Below are positions 21,901-34,934 of a stretch of DNA of 64,000 nt, in pieces (position 1 is the first letter of the stretch; the number at the start of each line of letters is the position of its first letter). The position numbers were made by a program, and so were the translations under genes. The notes beneath the pieces are model-generated. The model ran no database searches and was not told where the DNA came from. It saw nothing but the letters and a program-made list of their open reading frames with translations. This DNA comes from Polytrichum commune (Eukaryota > Streptophyta > Polytrichopsida > Polytrichales > Polytrichaceae): contig OX485805.1 in the NCBI GenBank assembly GCA_950295325.1, positions 37,437,501-37,501,500 of the forward strand. The letters are read 5' to 3'.

Positions 21901-24265
21901 CCCCCGATGATAAATGCCTCTACCTATATAAAGCCAAGTGAGACAATACACATATGAGCTAATTCAATATTATGATTCGAAAACATACCAAAATTGAAGA
22001 AGTTGCAAGTTGAGCCGCATTAGTTGAATGCATGACTTAAAGAAGCAACCAAGCAATATCAGGTGACCCTGGCCAAGAAAATCCAACTGAGTAGAATATG
22101 TTGAAGAAAAGTATACTCTACATGCTTGACATATTCTAGCAAATGGCAACGGATGGTTGAATGTAATAGGAAAGTTGCAATATAAAACCATTGAACCTCT
22201 AGGTCAAGATGTTGAGAAGAATAGGCTTGGACAGTATCCATTGCACGGATTGTTGCCTTTGTCATCGGTATATGGGCAGGCCACTCCACTCTTCCAGGGT
22301 CCTGGAAGAAGTGCCTCCATGTGTCTGCAAAGGTGTTAAAAATCCCATAAGCTTGATACAAACTAACCACGTGGCTTTATCGAGCCAAATTCTCTAAGGT
22401 CCACTTCTTTGTCAACTTCCATTATTGATTGGAAGGTTCAGAGCTAGATGGAAATTATGGGTCCACGTTGAGCACATTTTGCTTGGATAATCTGATCTTT
22501 GCAAGAATAATGACTTCATGTCAACTATGGGGAAAGCCTTTAGATTGGACAAAAATAAGGATGCACAGAATCGTAATAGCTTACAAGCAATTATATCATC
22601 CTCTGATCGCGTCAAATGCTCCTTATCACTCACGAAGTGCACAGGCTGATTTGGAACTTGATAAAGGATCGATGCCAAGGTTTTTGTCTTCACTGCCAAA
22701 CTGAGGAAAATAAGATGACCTTACACACAAGTCAGATCTCAGACATAAATCTCAACCTTATTTGAGTTTCTTCGATAAGAAACTGAATTTTGGAAGTAAA
22801 GAATGAAACCCCCATGCTTCTCTCATGCTTTCATCAACACTTTACTACCACCCCCAAGCTGGCTCAAGAGAAATTCAGTTACAATTAAATTGATGCTTTG
22901 TCTGAGATGTGATTGAGATGCACTCTTGCTTCAAATAATATATTTGACAAGGTATCAAATATGGAGCCTCAGACCTAACAGGTATATGAGAATATAAGTT
23001 GCACACTTACGCAGCAACTAGTAACAAGACGCTGTCTGTGGCAGTTGGGGGCTCGTTGGCATTGTTGCCTCCAGCAATCAACATGAATGAAGTCTCCTCA
23101 TACGCAATTTGATTGGGTCTCTATAAATCACATCATCCTTAGCATGATATGAATTTTTTTTTTGATCTACTGCGTCTGACATTGAGATTAATGGTATTGT
23201 AATACAGTCCGGCAACGGAAAATGCCTTAAAAAGAAGAGGACACTAAAAATTCAAAAGCCTGAAAACATTGTGGATGTATCTGAGATATGATAGAAGTTG
23301 AAATCATCAATGGAGAAATGCTATGGAAGATTACCACAATTACAAGATAGTGAGTCCAAATTGTTCGGTCCACTTCTGACGATGACAACCAAGCTTGGCT
23401 TGTCATGTTGAGCACCACCCCTTCCCATGAGCCGCCAATAAACCATCCCTTCAGACGAAGTCCTGTGTCATGCCATCTGACATGGCACCCAACCCCAAGC
23501 AACTTGATCTATCAAAAGTTGCCAACATTTTATCTCAGAGCAACCCCAAGAAACTCATCGACATGTACTGCATTTGTGTTGCTTCAAGATTGGATGTTAA
23601 CATTAACCCTTAAAAGGTTGGAGAGGCAAATTTTGGACCTCAAGGTGTCATACGAGAGGGGTTTAAATATACTTCTTGATACTTTAAGTTAAAGTGTCAA
23701 AAGTGACCCTATCTGAATTTAGCCTAAGTATCATATACACTATTCCAATTGGAACATACATATATGTAAAGTGAATCATAGGAAGATTTGAGCTCATATG
23801 AATGACCAAGACTCAACTACATACCATGTATATTAATCACCCATCAATCACTGTTGTCACATATGACTTTATTTTCACCTCCTCCTTTTAGTAGATTGTG
23901 CTAAATTTGGACTCAATATCATAGGACCAAATAAAATATTATTCATTACTTGTTGGGGGTTTATACAAATTGTTACGTATCCTGTATAAACACTCCCGTG
24001 GGTCTTTAAGGGTTAATATTAACGTGCACTTGTGTAAAAGGGACTTCCTTTATCCCTCCACACTAAAATTATACGTTTCCAACATAATTTACTCCTCTAG
24101 ATTCTTAACAAGTTATCCTTGATGTATATTTTTCCTGCAAAGCGCACAGGGTGAAGAGAAGTACTTGTAATTTGTGTCTGGCTTGTTGATGTAATCATCC
24201 AAAGGAGTCCCATTTCCATAGGGCGCCAATAATAGGAGCAAACCTAGAAGATAGTACGGAAGCAT
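18924..24265 (-). CDS. PhoPQ-activated pathogenicity-related (PqaA/AprA) family protein, secreted
   Basis: I assembled twelve exons: 24265-24165, 23476-23335, 23120-23011, 22700-22585, 22324-22197, 21923-21852, 21073-20912, 20726-20632, 20258-20171, 20029-19755, 19376-19247, 19073-18924. All borders are GT-AG with matching phases, giving 522 aa. A signal peptide (LLGLLLLLAPYG) precedes the family start TPLDDYINKPD. Family blocks follow: VLNMTSQAWL, AGGNNANEP, HIPMTKATIRAMD, GGASKRGW (206-213), AIVDPYVYIDRLTMPKLL, NDEFFLLDD, LPNTDHSL and LWSAHTIPSNGRRDFRW. Ser209, Asp301 and His330 fit an alpha/beta-hydrolase triad; this is inference. Relatives include Salmonella PqaA and the Dictyostelium proliferation repressor AprA, but the biochemical activity is not established. 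The length suits the family and nothing is broken. Intron 6 carries a CACTA-like MITE. An out-of-frame ATG lies 7 bp upstream of the start. Confidence 0.92.
21370..21762. mobile_element. CACTA-ended MITE in intron 6 of the PqaA-like gene
   Basis: The left end CACTAAATATCCCAATTAGT and the complement of the right end CACTAAATATACCAATTAGT are inverted repeats. They run on through GAGxGTGG. CACTA...TAGTG termini define CACTA/EnSpm elements. The 393-bp element encodes nothing, and I could not find a clean 3-bp target duplication. Confidence 0.65.
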
Positions 24266-26145
24266 GTTGCATGTCGTAGAAAGAACTTCAAGGGCATCAA
24301 ATCAAAGGACGATCAAGACACTACAGAACCATGCGTATCCTCCTCAAATGTAACATGCAACGCTTTGCACACTCTATAATTGCCGGTCCTTGACGCAACC
24401 CTTCCCAGCTGATATGAACATTGCTTTGAACTTGTTGGCCGCAATTCAACCTTCACAGTGAGACGAATCTTCATGATAACCAAGTAGCATTGTCAACATG
24501 GCCATTTCTGTCCACCATGTTATCTACATTAAGGTGTAACAATTCAGAACTTTGTTACATGTTGGTGTGTCTAGAAGTCACTACCACATTTATATGCAAG
24601 ATTTACATGGGCAGAGGTAGGTGAACATTCATCGAGATTAATCTGGAACCAAAAAAAATTCTCGAACGTTGTAATGATTTTTTTTGGTTTTCAGGCCCTG
24701 CACCATGTGCTGAGGTGGCCATAAACCCTGCCAATTCATCCCTTTCTGGAGCTCCTATCAGCAGCCCAGGTGGCATGGTTTGTCACCCTCTAAGATTGAT
24801 AACATGATTACACCAGTGTACTCCGGTACATATAATGAGAATTTTACTCCTTTTTATACAAGTAGGGTACGGGTATTTGATGATAAATTTTTTAAGTTAC
24901 ATTCAGGTCTACAGATATACCTTCCAAATTCCTTCATACTGTACCTAGGTGATGTTACCCTTGTACCAATATTAGGATGGTATTGACCAAATTAATGACT
25001 GACTGACTGGTGCATACAAAGATTCTCTCATTTCCAATACCCTAACGCATCAATATCTGACTAGAATTACAAATTTGATACCAGTAGAGTAGGTTTTTGA
25101 TACCAATGTTGATATTGTGTGTTTTGATAGCATGCATTCACCCATATACTGATCCAATAATGGATTACACCTACAGAACGTGAAGTTGGCATTGTAGTTG
25201 GCATTGTGATCGCGATGTAATAAAGATTTCCCTTGGTATGATTTTCAGCCTGTTCAATGAATCTAGAAAATTCTGGATTTATTTGTTTACCTTTGCATGC
25301 ATGAAGCAGGTTCTGATCAGAGATAGCATTGTCATTCATTACCAAGCATCTCTACCCATTAGTATTTGAAAAAGGTGAATTCAAAGAAGCCATACCCGAA
25401 AGGATTGATCACCCGTGGTCTCTTTCCCCTCTCCTGTTTGCAATTCCAATGTGATCTCCTCATATTCAGCCCTTATGCATGCAATCCTGCTTCGTAAACA
25501 ACAAGGCTATGGCATCAATGGAATTAATCAGGAACGCCACGAACACACTCTGTGCAGAATTCAAAATTTCCGAATAAAGTGTCATGACGGAATGCACTTT
25601 GAGGGATACAGGACAAGAAACATGATAATGAATTCTCCACAAAGTCCTTCACACAAAAAAAAAACATAATAATCGAAATCCAGTGAAGCGAAAGAAAACG
25701 AAGAATTGCAATTCAGATGATATCTCCAGCTCGGATTCCCAACGAACTATGCTGAAACAAAATATAGCTTCACCTCCATCTCCACCAGACTAAACTCCGA
25801 CGAAATTCGAATCCTGACCGCCTCACTCACATGAGTCGGAGGAAATTTCCACATGCTGAGATTGAAGACACTACAATTGCAACAGCAATGTGTAAGTTCC
25901 CGGTCTCAATTCTACTCCTCATCTGGAACAAGCTCCAAGGTAGCTAAAACTTCACCAAACAGCAATTTCCCACGTGAACATGCACTCTGATTCGCAATTC
26001 GAGTTCCTACCTCAAATTCCAGGAACATTGAATTCACTTTAATTGTGGAGACCAAATTCGAGATTCCGGTGTGTGAGTGAAGGGAGTGAGCTGCACTTGG
26101 TGGGAATGAAACCCTAATAACGGAAGAGTATCTCCACCTAGACAC
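24266..26145 (-). other. Upstream region and possible spliced leader of the PqaA-like gene
   Basis: No second coding sequence is seen. The GC-richer part (about 25700-26150, ending at a TATA-like motif) looks like a promoter-proximal leader. If transcription starts there, an intron must remove much of the 1.85 kb before the start codon. One donor-like site is TTTGAGGTAGGAAC near 26010. Confidence 0.3.
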
Positions 26146-26154
26146 TTTATAAAG
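26146..26154 (-). promoter_or_regulatory. Possible TATA box
   Basis: Minus strand CCTTTATAAAGTG lies upstream of a GC-richer leader-like segment. It would place a start near 26115 for the PqaA-like gene. The distance to the start codon makes this tentative. Confidence 0.3.
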
Positions 26155-26209
26155 GCCGGCAAAGTGAGAGGACCCTACAGCCAATTACTTTAAAAAAACA
26201 AGTGTTTAG

Positions 26210-26790
26210 TTGCAAGAGTGCTCTGCCCTAGTATTGTCTTGCACATGTGATCAATTCTGCTTGGCTATTTGACCAAGACCATTTTGGTTCATTTTAGAGA
26301 CTACTTTACATCAACAATAACTGACAATTGGACTCCACTTAAAGAGCGAGTTATTGACACCATATATGGCCAATTTTAGTTGACTTCCAAACTTTGGTCC
26401 ATTACAAAGACCACCCCTAGGTCTCTCCCACAGGGCATTGTTTGATGATGTAATTTGGGGATGAATTGTCAGGGCATTGGAGTGAACTGCATGTGGAAGG
26501 GATTGTCGATTGTTTGGTGATTTCTTACAAACAAGTAGCTAGCTAGTCTCAAGAATGCTTTGCCTTATTATTATCTTCCACATGTGGCTAAGTCCGATCA
26601 ATTATCAGAGCAAGGTCAAACTTTGGCTCATTTTAGAGACCACCAAGTTAAGTGCTCACTTAACTTATGATTGGTCTTCACTTGAAAAGCAAGTTACTAA
26701 CATCATAGAATCACAACACATACATGGTTGGTTTTAATTAGTCGCCAAACTTTGGCCCATTTTACAGGCCCCCCTCTAGGTCTCTCCCCT
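26210..26790. repeat. Diverged direct repeat, about 235-bp units
   Basis: Segments at 26210-26433 and 26548-26790 share the same order of blocks: AGAATGCTTTGCC/AGAGTGCTCTGCC, CACATGTG, TTTTAGAGAC, CAAGTTACTAACA or its variant, CCAAACTTTGG and CTAGGTCTCTCCC. Confidence 0.75.
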
Positions 26791-26799
26791 CATAGTGGA

Positions 26800-28965
26800 G
26801 CCAATAAAAAATTGGATGAATGTATTAGTTGGATGTTTACTAAAATATGATGATGACAAAATGAGACAAAATTGAATCGTTGGATATAGACGAAATTTCG
26901 TGATAAAAAGTTTGGATGAATTGATCTTGGTATAACCATTACATGTGAAATGACATATTTGATTTGCAAATACCATAAGTGTACATTTTATAATGTTACT
27001 TTTGTATTACATATACGGATATAGGTAACCTTGAAAAGGTGGAGATCGGATTGTCTTCATCACAAAGAGAATGTGCCTTTGCAAATGTGCCTCACAAGTG
27101 GAGCCATGGAGTATGCTATGTGGTTATCTATGACCTCCGTTTGCTTGCACGGAGGTCCACTCCTACTCATGTCCAATTTGGCCTTGTGTAGCACCTACAA
27201 AAGCGGTCATTGGCTTGGCCCACACCTTGGTTGTTACTAGTATAAATCAACAAAGGAGAAGTGTGTGGCAAGAGGTGATTGTTGCATGCGAAAGTACCTC
27301 TCATCCATTGATGTTAAAATTTTGCCACCTATAGGTTTGTTGTTAAATTGGAAAACCCCCCTTGGAAAAGGTATGTTTATCACATAGGATGTCATCCCAA
27401 TAAACCACCAAAGAGCCATCGAATGTTTGAAACAAGATTGTAATCTCATTTCTAACTCAAACGAAGCAAGTGAGGAATGCTTAAGATGTCTTGCTTTTCT
27501 CTTCAAGGACTTTCCAACAAGGTATCCCTCAACAAGTTCCACTTGGGACATTTGAATGCAACAACCTCCCATAGTTTGGAATCTTATGATCTTCATATCG
27601 TGCTCAAATCTTACTCAAATGAAGCAAATGATGAATCATTCTTTGTACTTATCCTCAAGCTCAATCTCACTAGCTATTCTTTCCTTAATTTTCTCTATTA
27701 ATTTGAGCATAGTAAACCCCCAAATTTCAAGTTCGTATAGTATTCATATGATGTAAATGAAAAGTCTATATTTCTTGCCTTCTTCATGACTATCTAGGAA
27801 GATATGACCCATCCATATCCCTACAATAATCTTTTGAATGCAATGACCCCTGGAAGTTCGGATTTGCATTATTGTGAATCATACTCACTTCATTACTACT
27901 TATCGGGCGTTCTATTAATATAGCAACCCCCCTTAGCAAATATTTTAGGAAAGAAAAACGCACACAGAGACACATCATCAACACCAAGTACTTAAAAGTT
28001 GTGGAAGCTTTGAGACACAAAACCGAAACCTCCCCAATCGTCACAAAAAGCTTCTAGCTTTATAGCTATGGCATCTCCCCACGCCCACCACTTCCTCCTC
28101 TCTTCTCACCATGCTCACCATCTTCAATAACTCCAACAAAAAGGAATAAACAAAGGCAAAAGAAAGCAACAATTTCCACATAAGCACACAAACACCACAA
28201 ACTAACAAACAACCACCAATTTTTTTGGAGAATTACCTTTTAGCACGCCTGGCATGGACGTTGCAATCTGCTACAAACCATAATTACCTGAAAAATAACC
28301 AAATACTCAACCCTTCAACCAAACTAAATTAACTCCTTGCAATATTCAAGTCCCCAATGATGGTAGGGTGGAGAATTGAAAACGGGGAAGAACTACCAAA
28401 TTAAATCACAACCCTAGAACCAAACAAAGACTTAAATATAGAATTTTGCACCCCATGCAAGCAGCAACACATACAAAAGTGACATCACGCACCCTGCCTC
28501 AATTATCTATTTGCTTATGTACTCATGATGTCCCTTGCCTCAGTACTTCCGCCTTCTAATCCAAGAAAATTAAAGGTCTTCACACATGTACCATGCCACG
28601 GTACACAACTGCTAGGAATACATTCACCCCCCCCTCCCCCCTTAGGCCAATTAGATGTTGGCTTCGCCTGACAAATCCACATTGATTTTTACTGTCAATC
28701 CTCCCCCAAACACACTACTTATTCACTTCTTGCTCACATGTTGCTCAAATGAAGCAAACGAAGAGTCAAACTTGCATTGAAGAGCTTTTCAAAAATCACC
28801 ATAATCTCAAAGACGAGTGCACAACAGTCCTTCAAACCCAAGGAGTTCATTGCCCATTAGGATTCACTAAGTATTTGATATATTATAATATACTATTGTG
28901 TCGAAGGGTAAACATGATGTATAGGATGAGAATGAAATAACATTCGGTAGAGAGCCAATTTATGT
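26800..28965. other. No supported gene
   Basis: Open frames of 60-120 codons around 27.0-27.7 kb lack ATG starts or recognisable domains. One reverse-strand frame (27237-27596) may be an old transposon fragment, but I cannot name it. The rest is AT-rich intergenic DNA. Confidence 0.4.
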
Positions 28966-29092
28966 ATCTCTTTTACACTACACTTGAAGGCCGGTGACCA
29001 TACAAATTTTAGTTTTATTTTTCCATAGTACAACCTTCAAATGAGTTTTAGGTTGGGCCCTCACAATATCATGGCCATAGTGTAAAGTGGCC
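28966..29092. mobile_element. Short family-A MITE derivative
   Basis: Left TTTTACACTACACTTGAAGG with GGTGACCAT, and right ATGGCCATAGTGTAAAGTGG followed by CCC, form inverted ends like those of the MITE at 1536-2104. The body is only about 80 bp. Confidence 0.5.
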
Positions 29093-29395
29093 CTCACTTA
29101 CTCTACACTCATTCCCTTCCTTTCCCAACCTCCCCTTTTGTGTTAGGCTCAGGGTCAAAGGTTGTTGCTATGGTTGTAATTTTATGTTCATGTAATTTAA
29201 ACCTATTGTTCAATCAAAATTTGAAATAAAATAATATCAAAATGCACAATTGACCTTTGAATTCATTGCACTTAAAAAAATCTAAAATATGCAGCAACTG
29301 CCTACAACTGATTTCTTACTAGGGAACACAAATAAATTAAAAAATGATAACTATGGAAATATTTGATATAATACATTATCAAACCAATGAAGAAT

Positions 29396-29502
<107 letters not shown>

Positions 29503-29559
29503 TAATATACGTGATTTATTAATAAAACGATCAATCGATCATGCTATGTGGTTAAGTGT

Positions 29560-29740
29560 ATTTCCAAGAACATACACCAAAAAGACATGTGTTTCAGAGA
29601 CTGGACTACACGCTCAAAATATGATAACTACTCTAAACTCAACAGTGAACATAATTGACGGTGGGGACTAAATTGCCATTTAATGAGCACACAAGAATCT
29701 TAACATTGACAACAAATAAGATATTCATACGAATCCACAC
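29560..29740. repeat. Repeat family R2, copy
   Basis: Shares AAAAAGACATGTGTTTCAGA, CTCAAAATATGATAA and AATGAGCAC blocks with the copies at 8.6, 44.5 and 49.8 kb. Confidence 0.55.
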
Positions 29741-30129
29741 TTGTAAGTGAGTTGCGTGTTTGAAGGTCGCATCATCACTCATTCGAGTCTTCGTCTCTTG
29801 GACTCGAAGGAGAATAAATTTAGATAGGAGCATCCTCGGAAGGATTCGAAGTTGGGGTTTGATCCATTCCGTGCCCATGAAATTGTGGGAAATTGGGGGA
29901 AGTGATTTGAGGAGTGCAGCCGGCTGCAAGTAAATCACTTTTTCTTGCAAATGGGCCGCACATTTGGGCACACAAATTACGGCAGAAGCTTTATTCCAAA
30001 AGACAAATTGCGATTCTTTTTTATGCCAATGTAGTTGTACACTGTTACATGCAGTTTTGTGAAGCACTTTATCTGAAAATTTGATAAAAGAATGCAATAT
30101 CAGATTGATCGAAAGACATGTATATCATA

Positions 30130-30692
30130 GGGCCACTTCACACACGAGCCAAGAGCCGTGACCATGAAATTGTGAGAGCCCAAAAGAAGGTGTCCAAACA
30201 AGAAAACGGTAGAACCGTGAGGCTCTGTCCTTTGCTATGAAAGACTACAATTGTAGTTGATTACTTTGCTCATGCCAATCCATGGCTATTCACTATACCA
30301 AACCTTTCTTGGATTTTGTGCACCTTCTTCTCAAATACGGGTCAAGGCTTGAAGCTACTCATTTATCACCCAAAATTTTTAAAATAAATAATCAAGAACT
30401 GCCGAAATAACTATAGTTAACTAGATTTCTTTCAATGCATTTTAGGGAGCACCTATATATATATATATATATATATAAACTATAGTTAACATCCACATTA
30501 CATAAAGTGGACCAAAAATAACAAGAACAAGTAACGTTCAAGTGTGAACACAAAGTGGTTAGGAAATTTGCTCTTGAAACGAAGAAGTTGATGCATAGTC
30601 TTTGTCCTACAGATAGAGCCAATAAAGGCCGTCCCAAGACACTTCCAAAATCATGTAGTGTGGTCACGGACCCTCAAGTGTAGTGTGAAGTC
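30130..30692. mobile_element. Degenerate family-A MITE
   Basis: The left end GGGCCACTTCACACACGAGC matches the family-A terminus. At the right, TGGTCACGGACCCTCAAGTG then TAGTGTGAAGT is its decayed inverted partner, lacking the last seven bases. A (TA)n tract sits inside at about 30454-30477. Confidence 0.5.
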
Positions 30693-31019
30693 ATATGTGA
30701 CTGGGCCTTCAACCAAATGATATTTCAATGAATTTCTATTCAAGCAGGGCCTCATGTTTAGTGACATATTTAGCCACATATCAATATTTGATTGGGATTA
30801 TAATTTCGATAAACACAAGTAGGTTATGTAATACCATTATTGATGTTGGTTATTGCCAACCTAAGCATCCACCTATATACCTACTAGTAGAAATAAGGTA
30901 TTTTCATCACAACCACAGATGACACAAACTAGGTTTGAGTCAAAACTTTTGACAACGTTGGCCATGGACATTGTAACTAACAATTCTTTTTTACACATGT
31001 TGAAATTCAATGTCATTTG

Positions 31020-31200
31020 TGGTTTGGTAGTTAGTTACGAGGCTCAATACCTAGTGGCGAGGCTTGGCAACCAGTAATGAATTATCAATGAGGTTTAGTG
31101 GTTACTTGGTGAAGTTCGACAACAAGTATGTAACTAATAAATGAGGTCCAACAACTACTTGCAAGGTTGGATAGCTACTAAGTGAGGTTTGGTTGTCCCT
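31020..31200. repeat. Degenerate minisatellite
   Basis: The words GAGGYTTGG or GAGGTTTAG and CAACYAGTA recur every 20-30 bases about seven times. Spacing and sequence are too decayed for a precise unit. Confidence 0.5.
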
Positions 31201-33511
31201 TAGTAGTTCTTAAGAACATTGTCACTTCAACTTTAGAATCGGAGTTCTAACGCAAAACTTACAAGAGATTAAAGTAAGAATTCATTTCTTTTCAAGTGAT
31301 CACATCGACCTTCTCAAGAGTATTAATTATTGAACTTAGAATGGTTTCTATGTTTCGTGAGCACATAGTCCAATTTAATCATAACAATGTCTTATTGATG
31401 TTTAGTTTAAACCCCTAACATCTCCACACACAAACTGTAATAGTTATATTTTCGTTAATGTGGAGTGCCCAAAGCATATTGTTGAATTACATACTTTCAA
31501 ATTCAGCTATTTATGACAAAATTCGTTTGATAGAAAACTAATTCATAAAGTGCATTTCAAAAATGAGTCAATTTTTTACAAGGTCCTTTGTGACACAGTT
31601 GACTAGAATGAGAGTTTGTAACTCAAATATTTAGTTTGTGAGATCATCAATGTGACAATTGGCTATGCTTTATTTTCTCCATGACATAAGATAATGTACC
31701 CCATTATCATTTGAAACTCACTTTAATCAAATTGACATAGATCAAGACTTGGTGACGGACTCATATAAATTGTGCATACATGACTTAGACGTTGAGAAGT
31801 TAACTACAAGCCTTAACTGCAAAGGTTAACTACATTGATATGTGCATTTAGGCTGCTCCATGCTCATATATCAACATTCCACACTATTTGAATGATTACT
31901 ACATTAGTAACAAAATACAATAACTATCGATTTATTGTAGTTTCTACACAAATCAATAAACAAAGTCATAAATTGTTGTCATTTAGATATTGACCTGATG
32001 TAATTTGCATGGGTAAAGAGTTGTGGGAATAAAGTTGATGTGTTAAGTCAATCATACATTGTCAAATGTGCGTCATTCTTGTGTCATTTCAATACCTTGT
32101 TTATGCTTGTGAAGTGACTAGGATGTTTGCACATTTGATGTTACATGTATCTATTGATTGGTTACCTTTGCTACCTCTAATTCCAACTAGAATCTACTAC
32201 TATATGTAAGACTAGAGGACTCCACCCCGGGAGATCTAATAGTTCTAAAAGGTAAGGGAGTTACCCACTAGTTTGGACTATGGCGTTACACAATGTTCTC
32301 ACCTCGTAAGTAACGAACATTAGTTAAGAGCACTTAACTCACCCCAAAGGCATGGAGGGAGAGCCAATTAACTATATGCTTGCGGACTACATTGTTTATG
32401 ATATTTAATGTCATGTGCACTATTTGTGAAGGGCCTAAACTAGATGCCTAGAGGTTGCAAAGTGCAATGTCCCCTAATTGCCAATACGATACTATTTGTC
32501 AACATAAATACTTTTTTTAAAGTGGATTATTTATTTATATATATATATATTGCATTGTGACATTTAGTGTAGCACGTTGGGATACTCGAGATGATAGTTT
32601 TACATATTAGTCTGCAAGTGGACGATATTATTGGGCATACTAATGGAAAGTGTCATGTGTTTACATTTTAATATGCAAGAGGAATGCTTTCTTGAGCATA
32701 CTAATGCCAAGTGTCATATGTGTACACTTTAGTGGACTTGTAGACCATTGTGTAACATAGGCATATACCTCACAACCTTATTGAACGTACTCATGGCAAG
32801 ATATTAGTTAGCACACTTGAACGCTAAGTGTTGTGTGGTGACACTAATGGTGAAATTGATTAGTGTAACCTACAAGAAGCCCCAAAATAGAATAAGTGAC
32901 ACTACTATGAATGTGACACTGAATACCATAAACGGTGTAGTTGAGGGGAGCTTCAACTCTTAGTCCATACAAATCTATAAGGTCCAAGGTTGGGTGGATC
33001 GTCCCTCTAATATTTTCCTCTCTGTTTTTTAGAGACTTTACATTTTTACACCAAACTTGAAAACTTGAACCACCTTTGACATAGCTCAAAGTGGCCCAAA
33101 CACAGTCCGGGCGCAATCATTTTGCAATTATATTGAAACCCCTTTTCTACTACACTGATTATCCCAATTAATGCATGTTTCTATTTGGAGTTACACAATG
33201 CACTACTTAGGAGTTCAAATTTTACTAACAAAAGTTCAATAGGTTGTTTGAACATTAAAGAACATAAATAACTTTGTTTGGTAGAATATTCCATCCTCAT
33301 TAAACAATTATAGCAATGCGTAACTTCCAAATAGTAACAAACACTATTTGGTAGTTTCCACTATAGTGCCAATAATATATAACACGCCCACACAAATTGG
33401 CATGGCGCAACCAGCAAATGACTCCTACCAGCAAGAGTTAGCTCCAATTTGACCAGCGAGAGCCTTTGGATGTAACCAATGCTGGTAGAACCCGTTCCCT
33501 ACACCGCTCAT
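31201..33511. other. No gene; AT-rich
   Basis: Stops are dense in all frames. There is a short (TA)n run at about 32538-32550. A foldback-like pair near 33179-33350 (CTATTTGGAGTTACACAATG against CAATGCGTAACTTCCAAATA) is related to the element that follows. Confidence 0.5.
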
Positions 33512-33710
33512 GGCATTTAGTGTCAGTTACTATGCGGAGTCACGCAATGCTATAACTTTTTGCTAGAAATGTAGTTTTTTACCAAGCAAAGTCAATTATG
33601 TTGCATATATTGTCCATAGAACCTATTTAATCTTTGTTGGTAACAACTAAAATCTACAACGAAAAGTCATAGCCTTGTGTAATTCCAAATAGTAAGTGAC
33701 ACTAAATACC
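33512..33710. mobile_element. Foldback MITE, 199 bp
   Basis: Left GGCATTTAGTGTCAGTTACT and the complement of the right end GGTATTTAGTGTCACTTACT are inverted. The arms run on through about 25 more bases (GGAGTCACGCAATGCTAT). A partial relative lies just upstream. Confidence 0.6.
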
Positions 33711-34274
33711 GTAATGGTATAGTGGCCCACACCATTAACTTGGACATGAGATGAAGGTGAGGGAATGTATGAGATTCCAAAGAGGGAGGCAATGGTCGCA
33801 TTATTTCCAGGTTCGTGGCTTTTGATGCCTTGGAGTCGGGAAAGGGTCCCTTGGCCCGGGGTCGAACAATGTTAATGTTATGGTATCTTCATCCACATAT
33901 CATAATAAAAATCTCTAGATGAGGATGAAAATGTATGTATAAAGGTTATATATAGGGATGGGATGGGATGAGCATGTGCCCTTCATCCATGACTTCGGCA
34001 CCGTAACATGTGGATGATAAAGGTAAATAAAAAGTTGGAACGGATGGATGAAAATACCCGGCCCGGAGGTGTATAGTAATAAAAAGAGAGGTTAATGGGG
34101 TGCGCTTTTTATGTTGCCTCTTATGGCCCTCCAAAAGGCCGTTTTCTAATCACGGCCACAGCCGAGAAAACCAGAAACCTAAAAGAAGGGAGGGACCTTA
34201 TTGGCCGATAGGCATAGGACACCCCCATTATTCCCTCTCATTAAAATAAACTAAACTAAACTACTCTAAACTAA

Positions 34275-34659
34275 GGACCGGTTCATATGGGGTCCCAAGT
34301 CCCAAGTCCCACTCATGTTAGCAAGTCCCGACATGGGGGCAAAGTCCCCAACTTTTGAGCGTCAAGAAATCATTAAAATATGGTTAATTATCATTCAAGG
34401 TGGGTCTTGATTATTCTATGCGAAAGTATTCATGGGACTTGTGTTGCAGAGTCGGGTATAGTTTTTTGCTCGACCCAACTCTCAACACAAGTCCCGAGCT
34501 TCACCTCCAAAAAGTGTTGTCATGTAGGCATCCATGTCATACTTGGGACCCCGTGTGAAGTGGTATGTCCTAACTTCCATGTTCTCAACGGCTAAGATTG
34601 CACGGATTGACCTCAAGTGGCTTGGGACTTAGGAGTCGGGACTCTGTGTGAACCGGCCC
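34275..34659. mobile_element. MITE family C, Tourist/Harbinger-like, 385 bp
   Basis: Ends GGACCGGTTCATATGGGGTC and complement GGGCCGGTTCACACAGAGTC, each followed by runs of AAGTCCC. They are flanked by TAA duplications (34272-34274, 34660-34662). The family is distinct from A and B but uses the same target type. Confidence 0.75.
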
Positions 34660-34934
34660 TAAGCTCCTAGTGTAGCCACTAGTGCCCAAGAAGTGTTTGG
34701 GTATAGTCAGTCAAGATCCTAGTGATTCTAAATCCAGTCGGTTACATGTTGACATCTTCCGGTTTTGCTTTATTCATTTGAGGTATATTCTATAGATTCC
34801 TCTAAACTAATCGGTAATTATTTTGAAGTCTCAAACTTCAATTGGTTATTTCTTAAACTCAACCAGTTCATGTGTAACTTATTGCCGGTTCTCCCAAAGC
34901 CCCTGGTAGCCACCACCACCACCAGTTGGTGGGT

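Noticed and set aside
9557-24265. Receptor kinase and PqaA-like gene as a functional gene cluster
   Set aside because: Same strand and proximity are not enough in a plant genome; no shared regulatory sequence was seen.
18924-24265. Recent bacterial transfer as the source of the PqaA-like gene
   Set aside because: Twelve exons with normal plant splice sites and base composition like the neighbouring genes speak against a recent event.
29639-30097. 152-codon open frame on the minus strand
   Set aside because: It opens with TTG, overlaps an R2 repeat at one end, and no domain is recognisable.
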